Of a stretch of DNA of 64,000 bases, positions 1 through 7,780 are shown piece by piece. Below the pieces are notes generated by a model, which did not search any database, was not told the origin of the DNA, and saw only the letters and a program-made list of their open reading frames with translations. The stretch's first letter is position 1. Each line of letters starts with the position of its first letter. Both the position numbers and the translations under genes were made by a program. The stretch is from Flavobacterium chilense. GTDB lineage: Bacteria > Bacteroidota > Bacteroidia > Flavobacteriales > Flavobacteriaceae. Where the stretch lies: contig NZ_LSYT01000002.1 in the NCBI RefSeq assembly GCF_001602525.1, positions 496,001 to 560,000 on the forward strand, in the 5' to 3' direction.

Positions 1-1105
1 CGTTTGATGTTAAGGCATAACGCAAAACGTCTTGTTTCTCCGGAAATTCTTCTAAATATTCGTGTAACCAAACTGCCCAGTTTTTAGAAGTCGAAAGTTT
101 GTTTCCTTCCAGATTCAAAAACTCATTTGCAGGAACATTATCCGGCAAAATGTAACTTCCTTCGGCTTTTAACATTGCAGGGAAAATAATACAGTGAAAA
201 ACAATATTGTCTTTCCCAATAAAATGAACCAGTTTTGTGTCTTCATCTTTCCAATATGGTTCCCAGTCTTTTCCTTCACGGGCAGCCCATTCTTTAGTAG
301 ACGAAATATATCCAATTGGTGCATCAAACCAAACATATAATTTTTTTCCTTCGGCACCTTCAACCGGAACATCAATTCCCCAGTCAAGGTCACGAGTTAC
401 CGCACGAGGTTCAAGTCCCCCATCAATCCATGATTTTACCTGTCCGTATACATTAGGTTTCCAGTCATTTTTATGTCCAACTAAAATCCACTCGGTCAAA
501 AACTCAGTATATCGGTCAAGAGGCAAAAACCAGTGTTTTGTTTCTTTTAAAATTGGAGTCTCTCCGGTAATCGTCGATTTTGGGTTAATTAAATCCGTAG
601 CATTTAGAGTCGATCCGCATTTTTCGCACTGATCTCCATAAGCTTCTTCGTTACCACATTTAGGGCAGGTTCCTACTACAAAACGGTCAGCCAAAAACTG
701 ATTTGCTTTTGCATCGTACAATTGCTCCGTAACTTCTTCAATAAAATCGCCTTTATCATACAAGGTTCTAAAGAATTCCGAAGCCGTATCATGATGAACT
801 TTAGCCGAAGTTCTGGAATAATTATCAAACGAAATTCCAAAATCAGCAAATGATTTTCTAATGATTCCGTCGTATTTATCAATAACTTCTTGTGGTGTAA
901 CTCCTTCTTTTTTGGCTTTCATCGAAATAGCAACGCCGTGTTCATCACTTCCGCAAATAAAAGCAACATCTTTTCCTTGCAAACGTAAATATCTCGAATA
1001 AATATCTGCAGGCACATAAACTCCCGCCAAATGCCCAATATGAATAGGTCCGTTGGTGTAAGGTAATGCCGCCGTAATCGTATATCTCTTTGGATTCTGT
1101 GTCAT
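1..1105 (-). CDS. metG: Methionyl-tRNA synthetase, N-terminal part (3' end outside window)
   Basis: Charges tRNA-Met with methionine in the cytoplasm. The 368 visible codons begin [19 protein letters not shown] and carry the class I HIGH signature (PIHIGHLAG, about residues 20-28). A zinc knuckle with two CxxC pairs (CPKCG and CEKCG) sits near residues 143-160. The KMSKS-equivalent, in the form KLSTSKNW, is near residue 335. The anticodon-binding and C-terminal domains lie beyond base 1. The ATG at 1105 sits about 20 nt below a TATTTTTG box (1125-1132). A short palindrome, ACTCAAT-TTT-ATTGAGT (1107-1123), covers the region between that box and the start codon and could affect initiation. Confidence 0.97.
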   Translation of the reverse strand, partial: MTQNPKRYTITAALPYTNGPIHIGHLAGVYVPADIYSRYLRLQGKDVAFICGSDEHGVAISMKAKKEGVTPQEVIDKYDGIIRKSFADFGISFDNYSRTSAKVHHDTASEFFRTLYDKGDFIEEVTEQLYDAKANQFLADRFVVGTCPKCGNEEAYGDQCEKCGSTLNATDLINPKSTITGETPILKETKHWFLPLDRYTEFLTEWILVGHKNDWKPNVYGQVKSWIDGGLEPRAVTRDLDWGIDVPVEGAEGKKLYVWFDAPIGYISSTKEWAAREGKDWEPYWKDEDTKLVHFIGKDNIVFHCIIFPAMLKAEGSYILPDNVPANEFLNLEGNKLSTSKNWAVWLHEYLEEFPEKQDVLRYALTSN

Positions 1106-1124
1106 AACTCAATTTTATTGAGTG

Positions 1125-1132
1125 CAAAAATA
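1125..1132 (-). promoter_or_regulatory. Putative metG -7 box (TATTTTTG)
   Basis: On the minus strand this reads TATTTTTG, an exact TAnnTTTG match, 19 nt upstream of the metG ATG. I see no clear TTG at the -33 position. Supported by motif and position only. Confidence 0.5.
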
Positions 1133-1215
1133 AGCAATAGAATTGAGATTTTGTTGTTTCACGGAGTTTCACAGAGAAAAAGCGCCGAGTTTTTGTTTTA
1201 AAGAATGTGAATTAA

Positions 1216-1296
1216 TCTCGCAAAGGCGCCGAGTCGCAAAGTCAAAGAAGTAAATTTTTTAAAAAACTTTGCGCTTTTGCGACTTTGCGAGAGCCT
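1216..1296. repeat. Inverted repeat of the 'cgcaaag/ctttgcg' family
   Basis: The left part (about 1217-1242) contains CTCGCAAAG and GTCGCAAAG. The right part (about 1267-1293) contains CTTTGCG, GCGACTTTGCGAG and so forms the complement. This is one of several intergenic patches in the window built from words such as cgcaaag, cacagag and gccacgaag. It lies in the 520-bp gap between metG and the CDGSH gene, which holds no gene that I can support. Confidence 0.6.
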
Positions 1297-1352
1297 AATT
1301 CAGACTTTGGGGATGCATTTTTTCAGGAGCTAATCCCGCTATCCGTTACAAT

Positions 1353-1379
1353 CTTTTGTGCCGAACCCCGGCACAAAAG
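1353..1379. repeat. Dispersed hairpin repeat, copy A (loop AACCC)
   Basis: Perfect 11-bp stem: CTTTTGTGCCG (1353-1363) and CGGCACAAAAG (1369-1379) around the loop AACCC. A second copy lies at 31679-31705. Flanking words are shared as well: AGGAGCT about 27 bp upstream, and ATCGGGGCTA (ATCAGGGCTA at the other copy) downstream. The repeat unit is therefore about 70-80 bp, not the hairpin alone. Confidence 0.8.
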
Positions 1380-1416
1380 GATTTTCACTTCTATCGGGGC
1401 TAAAAAACACGCGGTT

Positions 1417-1489
1417 TGTCAGGCTGAGCGAAGTCGAAGCCACATATGCTAAATCACTTTGCGGGACTTCGACTTCGCTTAGTCTGACA
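1417..1489. repeat. 23-bp inverted repeat (TGTCAGGCTGAGCGAAG type)
   Basis: The left arm 1417-1439 begins TGTCAGGCTGAGCGAAG. The right arm 1467-1489 ends CGCTTAGTCTGACA. The arms pair over 23 positions, with two differences that are both G-U wobbles in RNA. The 27-bp loop holds no open frame. A lone arm of the same family lies at 12174-12198. Confidence 0.75.
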
Positions 1490-1623
1490 TTTTTTGCGAA
1501 TCTTTGCAAAAACCTCCGTACATCTCTGTGAAATAACCTAAAATAGAACCAGTTTAAACTAGCATCACAAGCAAAATCTTCAGAATATATTTCGCAATCT
1601 TTGCACTCGAAAAAACAAATTTT

Positions 1624-1851
1624 ATGAGCAAGACAAAATTAATCATCAACAAAAACGGATCGATAAAAATAGAAGGCGATTTTGAAATCATGGATGCCGA
1701 AGGAACAGTTTACGGACTACAAGGAAGATCTGCACTTGGACTTTGCCGTTGCGGATTATCTGCAAATAAACCATTTTGCGATGGCGGGCACCGTAATAAT
1801 TTCGAACATGATTCTGTTGCATTTGATTTACCTCCAATGAAAACAAACTAA
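1624..1851 (+). CDS. CDGSH-type iron-sulfur domain protein
   Basis: A 75-residue protein, essentially one CDGSH domain, predicted to bind a [2Fe-2S] cluster through three cysteines and one histidine. The ligands are C41, C43, C52 and H56 in CRCGLSANKPFCDGGH. The fourth motif position is Gly (CDGGH), a variation known in bacterial members. There is no signal peptide, so it is likely cytosolic. In this family such proteins are linked to redox or Fe-S handling, but the partner is unknown here. The gene stands alone, followed by a hairpin at 1873-1902. Confidence 0.9.
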   Translation: MSKTKLIINKNGSIKIEGDFEIMDAEGTVYGLQGRSALGLCRCGLSANKPFCDGGHRNNFEHDSVAFDLPPMKTN

Positions 1852-1872
1852 GATTCTTTTTGGTTTAGATAT

Positions 1873-1902
1873 AAAAACTGCATTTTTTAAGGTGCAGTTT
1901 TT
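1873..1902 (+). terminator. Hairpin terminator after the CDGSH gene
   Basis: AAAAACTGCA (1873-1882) pairs with TGCAGTTTTT (1893-1902) around a 10-nt loop, followed by more T residues. The GTG at 1892, which opens a longer frame into the next gene, lies inside this hairpin and is not a credible start. Confidence 0.7.
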
Positions 1903-1981
1903 TTGTGCAGTTTTTTTTGTGAAAGTAAGTTATTACCTAAAAAACAATATTACATTTACTCTAACTTTAATTTTCCAAAAA

Positions 1982-3112
1982 ATGAAAAAACTAATAATGC
2001 CACTATTGTTTTTGTTTTTTAGTATAAGTAATGCTCAAACACAAAAAACAGTTTCCAGTGATTGGACTTCTTTCAATCAGACAATTGATTTACAAACTTC
2101 TGTAAAGAAAAAATTTAAGGTAATTGCCTCTGTTAAAGTAGAAACTACAGAACCCAAAGCATGGGCTGGAGTCTGGGCAAGAGTTGATACTAAAAATGAT
2201 GAAGATGGTTTTTTTGATAATATGCGTGACAGGCCAGTAAAATCAAAAGAATGGAATTCATATACGGTAGAAGGAACAATAGATGCAAATAGTAAATCAT
2301 TAAGTTTTGGAGGTTTATGTTTGTATAACGGAAAATTCTATTTTGATAAATTTGAATTATGGATTGAAAATAGCAAAGGTGTTTTTGAGCCTGTTACCAT
2401 TTTAAATTCAAGTTTTGAAACTCCTGTAAAGGATGGGGAAATTCCGAAATGGAATTTTGGGATTTCAAAAGATGCGATTGTAAAAGTGAAAGAGTATAAA
2501 ATCACTTCTGATAAATCGAGTGTTGACGGAAAAAATAGTGTACTATTAGAAGGAAATGGAATAAAACCAAGATTAGAAGCTAAAATTGGAAATGTGGATG
2601 GTGCTTCACCAAAAATTGCAGACATGATTTCTATGCTTGAAGATCTTAAAGATCGTGTTGAAAGAACGGTTAAAAATATGAATCAATATGAAATCGATTA
2701 TCTTCATGATGAAGAAGCAAACCGAATTGGAGCCTTAGTCATGCATTTGGCTGCAGCCGAAAAGTACTATCAGGTTTTTACTTTCGAAAACAGAGGTTTT
2801 AACGAAGAGGAAAAGAAAAAATGGAATGCCGCTTTAAATCTGGATCAGGCAGGGCGTGATGAGTTTAAAGGTCATGATATTCAGTATTATCTGGATATTT
2901 ATAATGAAGTAAGAGCCAAAACCATTTCTGAATTAAAAAAGAGAGACGATGCCTGGTTTGCCGAAGTTCAAAAAAGTTATGACTGGACCAACCAATATTG
3001 CTGGTTTCATGTTATGGAGCATCAGTCGAGTCATTTAGGTCAGATTTTGTTTTTGAAAAAGAGAATTCCGCCTCAGCAAAAACAAACCCTGAATCCTGAA
3101 ATTAAGAAATAG
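1982..3112 (+). CDS. Secreted protein with C-terminal DinB-like domain
   Basis: Start taken at the ATG of MKKLIMPLLFLFFSISNAQ, which gives a clean signal peptide and 376 residues; the frame is open 30 codons further upstream into the terminator. The N-terminal half (about residues 25-200) is rich in beta-like segments and looks like a jelly-roll or carbohydrate-binding-type module. The C-terminal half has the DinB/DfsB-type metal pattern: HDEEANRIGALVMHLAAAE with a later EHQSSHLGQI (HxxxH). DinB-fold proteins use three His ligands and are often thiol-dependent transferases. An exported one fused to a beta domain is unusual and its substrate is unknown. Confidence 0.75.
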   Translation: MKKLIMPLLFLFFSISNAQTQKTVSSDWTSFNQTIDLQTSVKKKFKVIASVKVETTEPKAWAGVWARVDTKNDEDGFFDNMRDRPVKSKEWNSYTVEGTIDANSKSLSFGGLCLYNGKFYFDKFELWIENSKGVFEPVTILNSSFETPVKDGEIPKWNFGISKDAIVKVKEYKITSDKSSVDGKNSVLLEGNGIKPRLEAKIGNVDGASPKIADMISMLEDLKDRVERTVKNMNQYEIDYLHDEEANRIGALVMHLAAAEKYYQVFTFENRGFNEEEKKKWNAALNLDQAGRDEFKGHDIQYYLDIYNEVRAKTISELKKRDDAWFAEVQKSYDWTNQYCWFHVMEHQSSHLGQILFLKKRIPPQQKQTLNPEIKK

Positions 3113-3120
3113 AATGATTA

Positions 3121-3150
3121 AAAAAAGCTGCATGAAAATGCAGCTTTTTT
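3121..3150. terminator. Bidirectional terminator hairpin
   Basis: AAAAAAGCTGCAT (3121-3133) and ATGCAGCTTTTTT (3138-3150) form a perfect 13-bp stem with a GAAA tetraloop. It lies between convergent genes and can serve both. Confidence 0.9.
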
Positions 3151-3967
3151 ATTTTTTATCATTTTTTATTTTCTCAAACTCATCAGTATTCATTACTGTT
3201 AATTCATCGGTTTTACAGTTCCATATTGAAACATACTTTTGAGAAGTTACATATACAGTTGACCAGTTAGTGAATTTTTCGTAGAGCATTGTTGTACAGA
3301 TATCTGTTGCTGTAATTAAATCTCCTGTTTGAGGTAAATGGCTATGAATTGAGGCTAAAGTAATGTTTTCTTCGTTTCCAAAATTCACAGGAATAATGTT
3401 CGCATGTAATCTTTTGGTGTTTTTTAAATTATTTTTTTCATCAAAGTTTAAAAGATAATCATTTCCATATATTACAACTCCATTGTTAGTAGGTCCTGTT
3501 AAAACGTATACTTTTTTTTCATTATTAGATATTATAGGAATTAAATTCAGGCTGGAATTTGGATAATGTTTGAAAACAGTATCGGTTTTAATAGCGTTTA
3601 ATGCCTTTGTACGTATGATATACAGATCGTTTTCATTTTTAGAAAAACTTCGTTCTTCTGTCTCTACTTGGGCAGTTTTAATATCATAAGTAGCATCAAA
3701 AATTATTGTGCCAATGACTTTAGGATTACTGTCTTTAGAGAAAAAGATACATTTAGAAACGTCATTTTCAGAATAAGAAAAATAGCCGCCAATTTTTTCT
3801 CGTTCTTTATATTTTTCAAGAAATAAATCTGTTCCATACCAGGAAGCCATTTCTGATCTGTATAATTTTTTACCTTCAGTTACAAGCTCAGCTATTTTAT
3901 CATTTAATTTTTTTTGTGAATAACAGTTTACACTAAGTAGAATTAAAATGGCGATTAATTTCTTCAT
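3149..3967 (-). CDS. Secreted protein with a JAB/JAMM-like C-terminal motif
   Basis: A 272-residue protein with signal peptide MKKLIAILILLSVNCYSQ. The only family-like signal is near residues 205-225, ASIHSHLPQTGDLITATD. It resembles the HxH...D part of JAB/JAMM peptidases and of DUF4329-type domains, but the distance to the last Asp is one longer than the classical H-x-H-x7-S-x2-D and the Ser is not in place. An upstream catalytic Glu cannot be assigned by eye. Peptidase activity is an inference. No operon partner. Confidence 0.6.
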   Translation of the reverse strand: MKKLIAILILLSVNCYSQKKLNDKIAELVTEGKKLYRSEMASWYGTDLFLEKYKEREKIGGYFSYSENDVSKCIFFSKDSNPKVIGTIIFDATYDIKTAQVETEERSFSKNENDLYIIRTKALNAIKTDTVFKHYPNSSLNLIPIISNNEKKVYVLTGPTNNGVVIYGNDYLLNFDEKNNLKNTKRLHANIIPVNFGNEENITLASIHSHLPQTGDLITATDICTTMLYEKFTNWSTVYVTSQKYVSIWNCKTDELTVMNTDEFEKIKNDKK

Positions 3968-4010
3968 ATTTGATTTTCTATAGGATTTAGATAATTTATA
4001 AAATAAGATT

Positions 4011-4937
4011 TTATAAGTACAGTTCTCCTTTCATGGTTATAATCGAAGAGCCGCCAACCAGAATATCTTGTTCGCGATTCATAACTTCAATCATTGACGC
4101 CTGTTTTAATTTTACACCCTGAAGAATTTTGTATTCTTTGTCGGATTTAGTGAATTTCTTTTGTGTTAAAAAACCAATTAAAGGACCCGCAGCGGTTCCT
4201 GTAGCAGGATCTTCATATATCCCGATTATCGGGTTGAAGAATCTCGTTTCGACTATATGTTCCTGATTTTCATCAGCGAGAGCGAAACAATAGAATCCCT
4301 CAAATTTATATTCTTTTGAAATTTCGATCAGGAGTTGATTGTCCGGAACACAACTATTGAGTAACTGGCTGTTTTTTATAGGAACCATGGTGTGGGCAAC
4401 TTCTGTTTTAACGATTGTTGGAACAAATGCATTTACATCTAAATCTTCAATTTTTAAACCAAGTGCAACCGCAATTCTATAAGTTGGGATTTCTTGTTTA
4501 ATAACTGCCGATTTTTGATGCATTTGAACAACAGGATAAAAAGTAACCGGATCAAAACTTACGGTTAACGGAATGGCCGAATGTTTCATAATGACAAAAG
4601 GCTCGCTTTCGTTTTGCTCATCAAAAATGGGCATTCCTTTTAGCAGAGCACCGCAGACTGCACCTAATAAATTATGCCCTGCGCCATCGATCTCGATTCC
4701 CGTTGGGGTAAACGAACGAACGGTTAGTGCTTTTTCCTTAGTGGAATAATAAACAAAAGAGGTTTCAGAGTAGCCAAATTCTTTAGAAATATCCTGATAA
4801 GTTTCCAGATTTAAATTACCGTCTGTAAAAACTACAGAAAGTGGATTTCCTTTATAGCTTTCGTTTGAGAATACATCTAAAACGTAATATTCTAATGCTT
4901 TTCTTCCATTCATTCCTTTTTCTTTTTTAGCTGACAC
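4011..4937 (-). CDS. PhzF family isomerase/epimerase-like protein
   Basis: A 308-residue cytosolic protein of the PhzF/diaminopimelate-epimerase fold. Motifs: DVFSNESYKGNPLSVV near the N-terminus; FGYSETSFV, which holds the family's catalytic Glu; DGAGHNLLGA; and YEDPATGTAAGPLIG near the C-terminus. PhzF proper isomerises a phenazine precursor, but no other phenazine genes are present, so this is a stand-alone PhzF-like enzyme of unknown substrate. Translation could also begin at the second Met (residue 9). Confidence 0.88.
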   Translation of the reverse strand: MSAKKEKGMNGRKALEYYVLDVFSNESYKGNPLSVVFTDGNLNLETYQDISKEFGYSETSFVYYSTKEKALTVRSFTPTGIEIDGAGHNLLGAVCGALLKGMPIFDEQNESEPFVIMKHSAIPLTVSFDPVTFYPVVQMHQKSAVIKQEIPTYRIAVALGLKIEDLDVNAFVPTIVKTEVAHTMVPIKNSQLLNSCVPDNQLLIEISKEYKFEGFYCFALADENQEHIVETRFFNPIIGIYEDPATGTAAGPLIGFLTQKKFTKSDKEYKILQGVKLKQASMIEVMNREQDILVGGSSIITMKGELYL

Positions 4938-4988
4938 TTTTTTAGACGGAATAAAGTTACTATTTCTAGTATATTAAAGCAATAGTTA

Positions 4989-5546
4989 CTACAACATTCG
5001 TTTTTGTTCTGCGCTTATATGTATTGTTTTCTCCAGTCTTGATATTCTCGTTTTTTCCTGCTTGGCGCTCATAATCCAATGAATCATTACTTTTTTGTAG
5101 GATGGTGCCTGTTCATTAAAATATTTCCAGGCCAATGGGTTTGCTTTAAATTGTTTTTCGAAATCGGGATCGAGTACGGCAGGTTCTTTTTCGTGAGAGT
5201 AAATTCCGGAACGTTCTTCAGATCTTAGTGCAAAAGCTTTTATGCCTGCTTCTTTCATCAATCCGGATTTGGTAAGTTCTTCTATTTTCCTGATGTTGAT
5301 CGCACTCCAGATACTGGATTTTTTTCTGGGTGTAAACCGTATCGAATAGCTTTCTTCGTCGATCGATCTTCGAACACCATCAATCCAGCCAAAACAAAGT
5401 GCCTGATCGACAGATTCTGACCAGGACATAGATGGTTTTTTACTATTCACTTTATAAAAACCTACCAAAAGTTCAGTTTCTTTTTGGTGATGCTGATCTA
5501 ACCATGTTCTGAATTTTTCTTGGGTCGGGAAGAAAGTTGGTGTCAT
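4989..5546 (-). CDS. YdeI/OmdA family protein
   Basis: A 185-residue soluble protein matching the YdeI/OmpD-associated family throughout. Signs are FRTWLDQHHQKETELLVGFYK at the start, the conserved SVDQALCFGWIDGVRRSIDE core, RFTPRKKSSIWS, and a basic C-terminal helical part. Enterobacterial relatives have been linked to resistance to cationic peptides, but the biochemical role is unsettled. Lies 51 bp upstream of the PhzF-like gene on the same strand and may be co-transcribed with it. Confidence 0.85.
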   Translation of the reverse strand: MTPTFFPTQEKFRTWLDQHHQKETELLVGFYKVNSKKPSMSWSESVDQALCFGWIDGVRRSIDEESYSIRFTPRKKSSIWSAINIRKIEELTKSGLMKEAGIKAFALRSEERSGIYSHEKEPAVLDPDFEKQFKANPLAWKYFNEQAPSYKKVMIHWIMSAKQEKTRISRLEKTIHISAEQKRML

Positions 5547-5566
5547 TTTTTTGAAATAAAAATCAA

Positions 5567-5675
5567 TTACAAATTTGCAATGGCTCTAATAATCCATAAA
5601 AGTATAATAAATAATAAGAAGGAATTGAACTCTATACCTTATTTGATTTATAAACTTTCGAACCAAAAAATAAGT
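5567..5675 (-). pseudogene. Decayed duplicate of the 3' end of the gene at 7036-7317
   Basis: On the minus strand this stretch encodes YFLVRKFINQIRYRVQF and then, after a frameshift, LWIIRAIANL followed by a stop. The intact gene at 7036-7317 ends RFLVRKFGNQKVNKVQF...LWSLRAIANL. The match is also visible in DNA, for example ACAAATTTGCAAT in both. Only the last 35 or so codons survive and no start is present. It is the remnant of a tandem or dispersed duplication. Confidence 0.85.
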
Positions 5676-5693
5676 TCAGTTTTTTAGGGCCAG

Positions 5694-6104
5694 TTATTCA
5701 TTTAATTGATTATTATGTTGTTTTATAATTTTCTTAATCATCAATAATGATATTGGTGCAACAATGATATTGGCGTAAAACAAGATTTCAAAAAATGCCT
5801 CTGATTGAATTATTTCTAATGTTAGTGTAATAATGAGAAGAATAAAAAAGAACAAATTAACCCAGGAAATCAATGCAAGCGAAAAGATTTTAAATTTAAT
5901 TTTAAACCTTTTTATAAATGAAAGCAATATGATTGCCAATCCTAAACCTGCAGAAATCCAGCAAGAGTATAAGAAAAAGCCAAGCGTTTTAAAACCACTA
6001 AACAGTCCCGGACTTTCAAAAAAGTAAATGAAAAATGTAATTACGCTCCAAATATTGGTTAGAAGTAATGACAATACTAAACTCTTGTAAATTGTCTCTT
6101 TCAT
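5694..6104 (-). CDS. Small polytopic membrane protein, function unknown
   Basis: 136 residues with four hydrophobic spans (about 8-30, 38-62, 74-97 and 104-125) joined by short loops, and a polar tail KKIIKQHNNQLNE. No family recognised. It sits directly upstream of the decayed gene remnant at 5567-5675. It is Ile/Leu/Phe-rich, like its small membrane neighbours in this accessory stretch. Confidence 0.65.
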   Translation of the reverse strand: MKETIYKSLVLSLLLTNIWSVITFFIYFFESPGLFSGFKTLGFFLYSCWISAGLGLAIILLSFIKRFKIKFKIFSLALISWVNLFFFILLIITLTLEIIQSEAFFEILFYANIIVAPISLLMIKKIIKQHNNQLNE

Positions 6105-6276
6105 GGCTTTGATCGTATTTTAGTTATGAGAATTTATTTTCTCGTTATTTATTGATTATCAATCATTATTCCATTTTTTTAACAGATCACTACAGTTTTA
6201 CGAAAACCAACATCAATTTATTTTTAAAGCATTTTTTAACAGAACAATTTTTAATTCTTACTTACGACCACTTTCT

Positions 6277-6284
6277 TATCTTTG
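6277..6284 (+). promoter_or_regulatory. Putative -7 box for the small basic protein gene
   Basis: TATCTTTG, an exact TAnnTTTG match, 28 nt upstream of the ATG at 6313. No clear TTG at -33. Confidence 0.55.
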
Positions 6285-6312
6285 CAGATACAAATTAAGA
6301 AGACTGTAAATC

Positions 6313-6483
6313 ATGGCAAAAGGACCTGAAAAAAACGGCAAAAACAAGGCTTTGCACACCAAATTGCTAAAACGAAAAAAGGCTAAAGTTCAGGAAGAAA
6401 AAAAAGCGCAGGCATTACGTTTGAAAGCTTTGGTTGCTAAAATGAATGAAAAAAAGAGTAATGACGAACCTGATGTTGTGTAA
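6313..6483 (+). CDS. Small lysine-rich basic protein (56 aa)
   Basis: A short frame, MAKGPEKNGKNKALHTK... to DEPDVV, 56 codons. About a quarter of the residues are Lys and the middle (residues 17-45) looks like one long charged helix. The tail is acidic. Support comes from a TATCTTTG promoter box at the right distance, a good ATG, and a clean frame in an otherwise open gap between divergent genes. The composition suggests nucleic-acid or ribosome contact, but that is inference. Confidence 0.65.
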   Translation: MAKGPEKNGKNKALHTKLLKRKKAKVQEEKKAQALRLKALVAKMNEKKSNDEPDVV

Positions 6484-6499
6484 TTTGTATCATAGCTCT

Positions 6500-6970
6500 T
6501 TATTCCTCTAGTTCTTTCCAGCAAAAATCTATTTCCCGCTGAATTTCACTTTCTAATTTCGGAAGTTCATTTACAACCCAAAACTGACTTTCCGGAGTTA
6601 AATAAAACTCATTTTCTTTGAGTTTAAATTCCATTGCTCCTTTGATCATTGCAATCATTTCACCAATTTCAGATGTTCCGTTGGCAAAGTTTGGACCTAT
6701 TAAATATCTTAAAAGATCTTTTTCGTACTCAGGTTTATAATAGAGAATATGACTAACTAGCGGAAAATAGAAGTAAAAAACGCTATTAGTATTAGATGGA
6801 AACTGAATTTTATTCAATTCATCTATTAGTATATTTGATTGTACATCTGTGGTTTCAGAATTGAATCCTTTTAATAATTCGAAAGTAGTTGCTGCACTCG
6901 GGATTATTTTTCCCACTTTTTTCAAATCAGAAAAAGCTTTTTCAAATTCAGAGTTAGTTGTTCGTTTCAA
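6500..6970 (-). CDS. Conserved-looking hypothetical protein (156 aa)
   Basis: A soluble, acidic protein with no signal peptide or membrane span. The N-terminal third, FEKAFSDLKKVGKIIPSA, looks helical. The C-terminus, WVVNELPKLESEIQREIDF, ends in an acidic helix. No family recognised. Upstream on the same strand lies a small membrane protein, 65 bp away. Confidence 0.55.
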   Translation of the reverse strand: MKRTTNSEFEKAFSDLKKVGKIIPSAATTFELLKGFNSETTDVQSNILIDELNKIQFPSNTNSVFYFYFPLVSHILYYKPEYEKDLLRYLIGPNFANGTSEIGEMIAMIKGAMEFKLKENEFYLTPESQFWVVNELPKLESEIQREIDFCWKELEE

Positions 6971-7035
6971 TTTAATTTTTTTGTGAATTTCTTTTGATGT
7001 AAAAATGTTGGTCTAATATACAACCAGAAACGAAA

Positions 7036-7317
7036 TCACAAATTTGCAATCGCCCTTAGACTCCATAAAACTATAATAAATCCCAGAAAAGAGAATTGAA
7101 CTTTATTTACTTTTTGGTTGCCAAACTTCCTGACCAGAAAACGATCAACGATAACAATAACAGTGATTGGAAGCAAACAAAATAAAATATAAATTCCCAT
7201 TAATCCGTCTGATGCCGAATTTTCGTCCAGGAGCATTATGGCATAAACCATTCCGGTTATAATGGTAAATATACCTAAAACGTAGAACAACGTTAGGTTT
7301 TTGGGTAAGTCATTCAT
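7036..7317 (-). CDS. Small three-span membrane protein
   Basis: 93 residues with three hydrophobic spans (about 9-28, 40-60 and 74-92) and a basic loop RFLVRKFGNQKVNK before the last one. No family recognised. It is the intact parent of the broken copy at 5567-5675. The lipoprotein gene upstream ends only 10 bp before this ATG, so the two are probably co-transcribed. Confidence 0.6.
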   Translation of the reverse strand: MNDLPKNLTLFYVLGIFTIITGMVYAIMLLDENSASDGLMGIYILFCLLPITVIVIVDRFLVRKFGNQKVNKVQFSFLGFIIVLWSLRAIANL

Positions 7318-7327
7318 AAAATTAATT

Positions 7328-7780
7328 TTAATTGAAAACTACTTTTTTTTCTGACTTAGCTATTTTAACAATATGGTAAGGCTGTGTAATTACCGAGGTT
7401 AGGTTTCCTGTGTGTAGTTTTTCAACGTTCACAAATATTTTATTTCGGGTTTCGATAATTTGGGTAATATCAATGCTGTGCCCGCCATTTCCATATTTTT
7501 GATCTATTACGGCAATAATCTGGTATTTTGTAAAATCGATATTGGTTTCACTAAAAAACTTAGTTTCTTCATTAACTACATTTAATTTGGTTGTAAAAGC
7601 ATTCCAGCTTTGGGCGTCTTTGATTGTAACTTTTGTTTCTGAAATAGGTTTTTGCTCAGACGGACTAAGATCCTTTTGAGCAATTACTGAAAAAGTTATG
7701 TTAGACTGATTTGAATTGTTGTCATTGCTGCAACCTGTCAACAAAATAATAATACTAAAAAAGGTAATAATCTGTTTCAT
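7328..7780 (-). CDS. Lipoprotein with PrcB C-terminal-like domain
   Basis: 150 residues. The signal peptide MKQIITFFSIIILLTGC has a lipobox (LLTGC, Cys17) and is followed by an Asn/Ser linker. The C-terminal part, with GGHSIDITQI near residue 96 and a closing PYHIVKIAKSEKKVVF, resembles the PrcB C-terminal domain. That domain is named after a component of the Treponema denticola dentilisin protease complex. Here it is free-standing and no protease gene is nearby, so a role as protease partner is only a possibility. Confidence 0.75.
   Translation of the reverse strand: MKQIITFFSIIILLTGCSNDNNSNQSNITFSVIAQKDLSPSEQKPISETKVTIKDAQSWNAFTTKLNVVNEETKFFSETNIDFTKYQIIAVIDQKYGNGGHSIDITQIIETRNKIFVNVEKLHTGNLTSVITQPYHIVKIAKSEKKVVFN

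Noticed and set aside
237..632. A 131-codon open frame on the plus strand
   Set aside because: It is antisense to metG, whose protein is highly conserved over the same bases. Low-complexity Ser/Pro composition, no promoter.
676..1172. Two further minus-strand frames within and ahead of metG
   Set aside because: Out of frame with the clear synthetase and with no family resemblance. The second runs across the metG promoter.
1216..1560. A possible CRISPR array from the repeated short words
   Set aside because: Repeat units differ in length and sequence and spacing is irregular. No cas genes in the window.
1892..1981. 30-codon N-terminal extension of the DinB-like protein
   Set aside because: It begins with GTG inside a terminator hairpin and would place 30 residues before a perfect signal peptide.
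4011..4937. Phenazine biosynthesis locus
   Set aside because: Only a PhzF-like gene is present. The family is common outside phenazine pathways.
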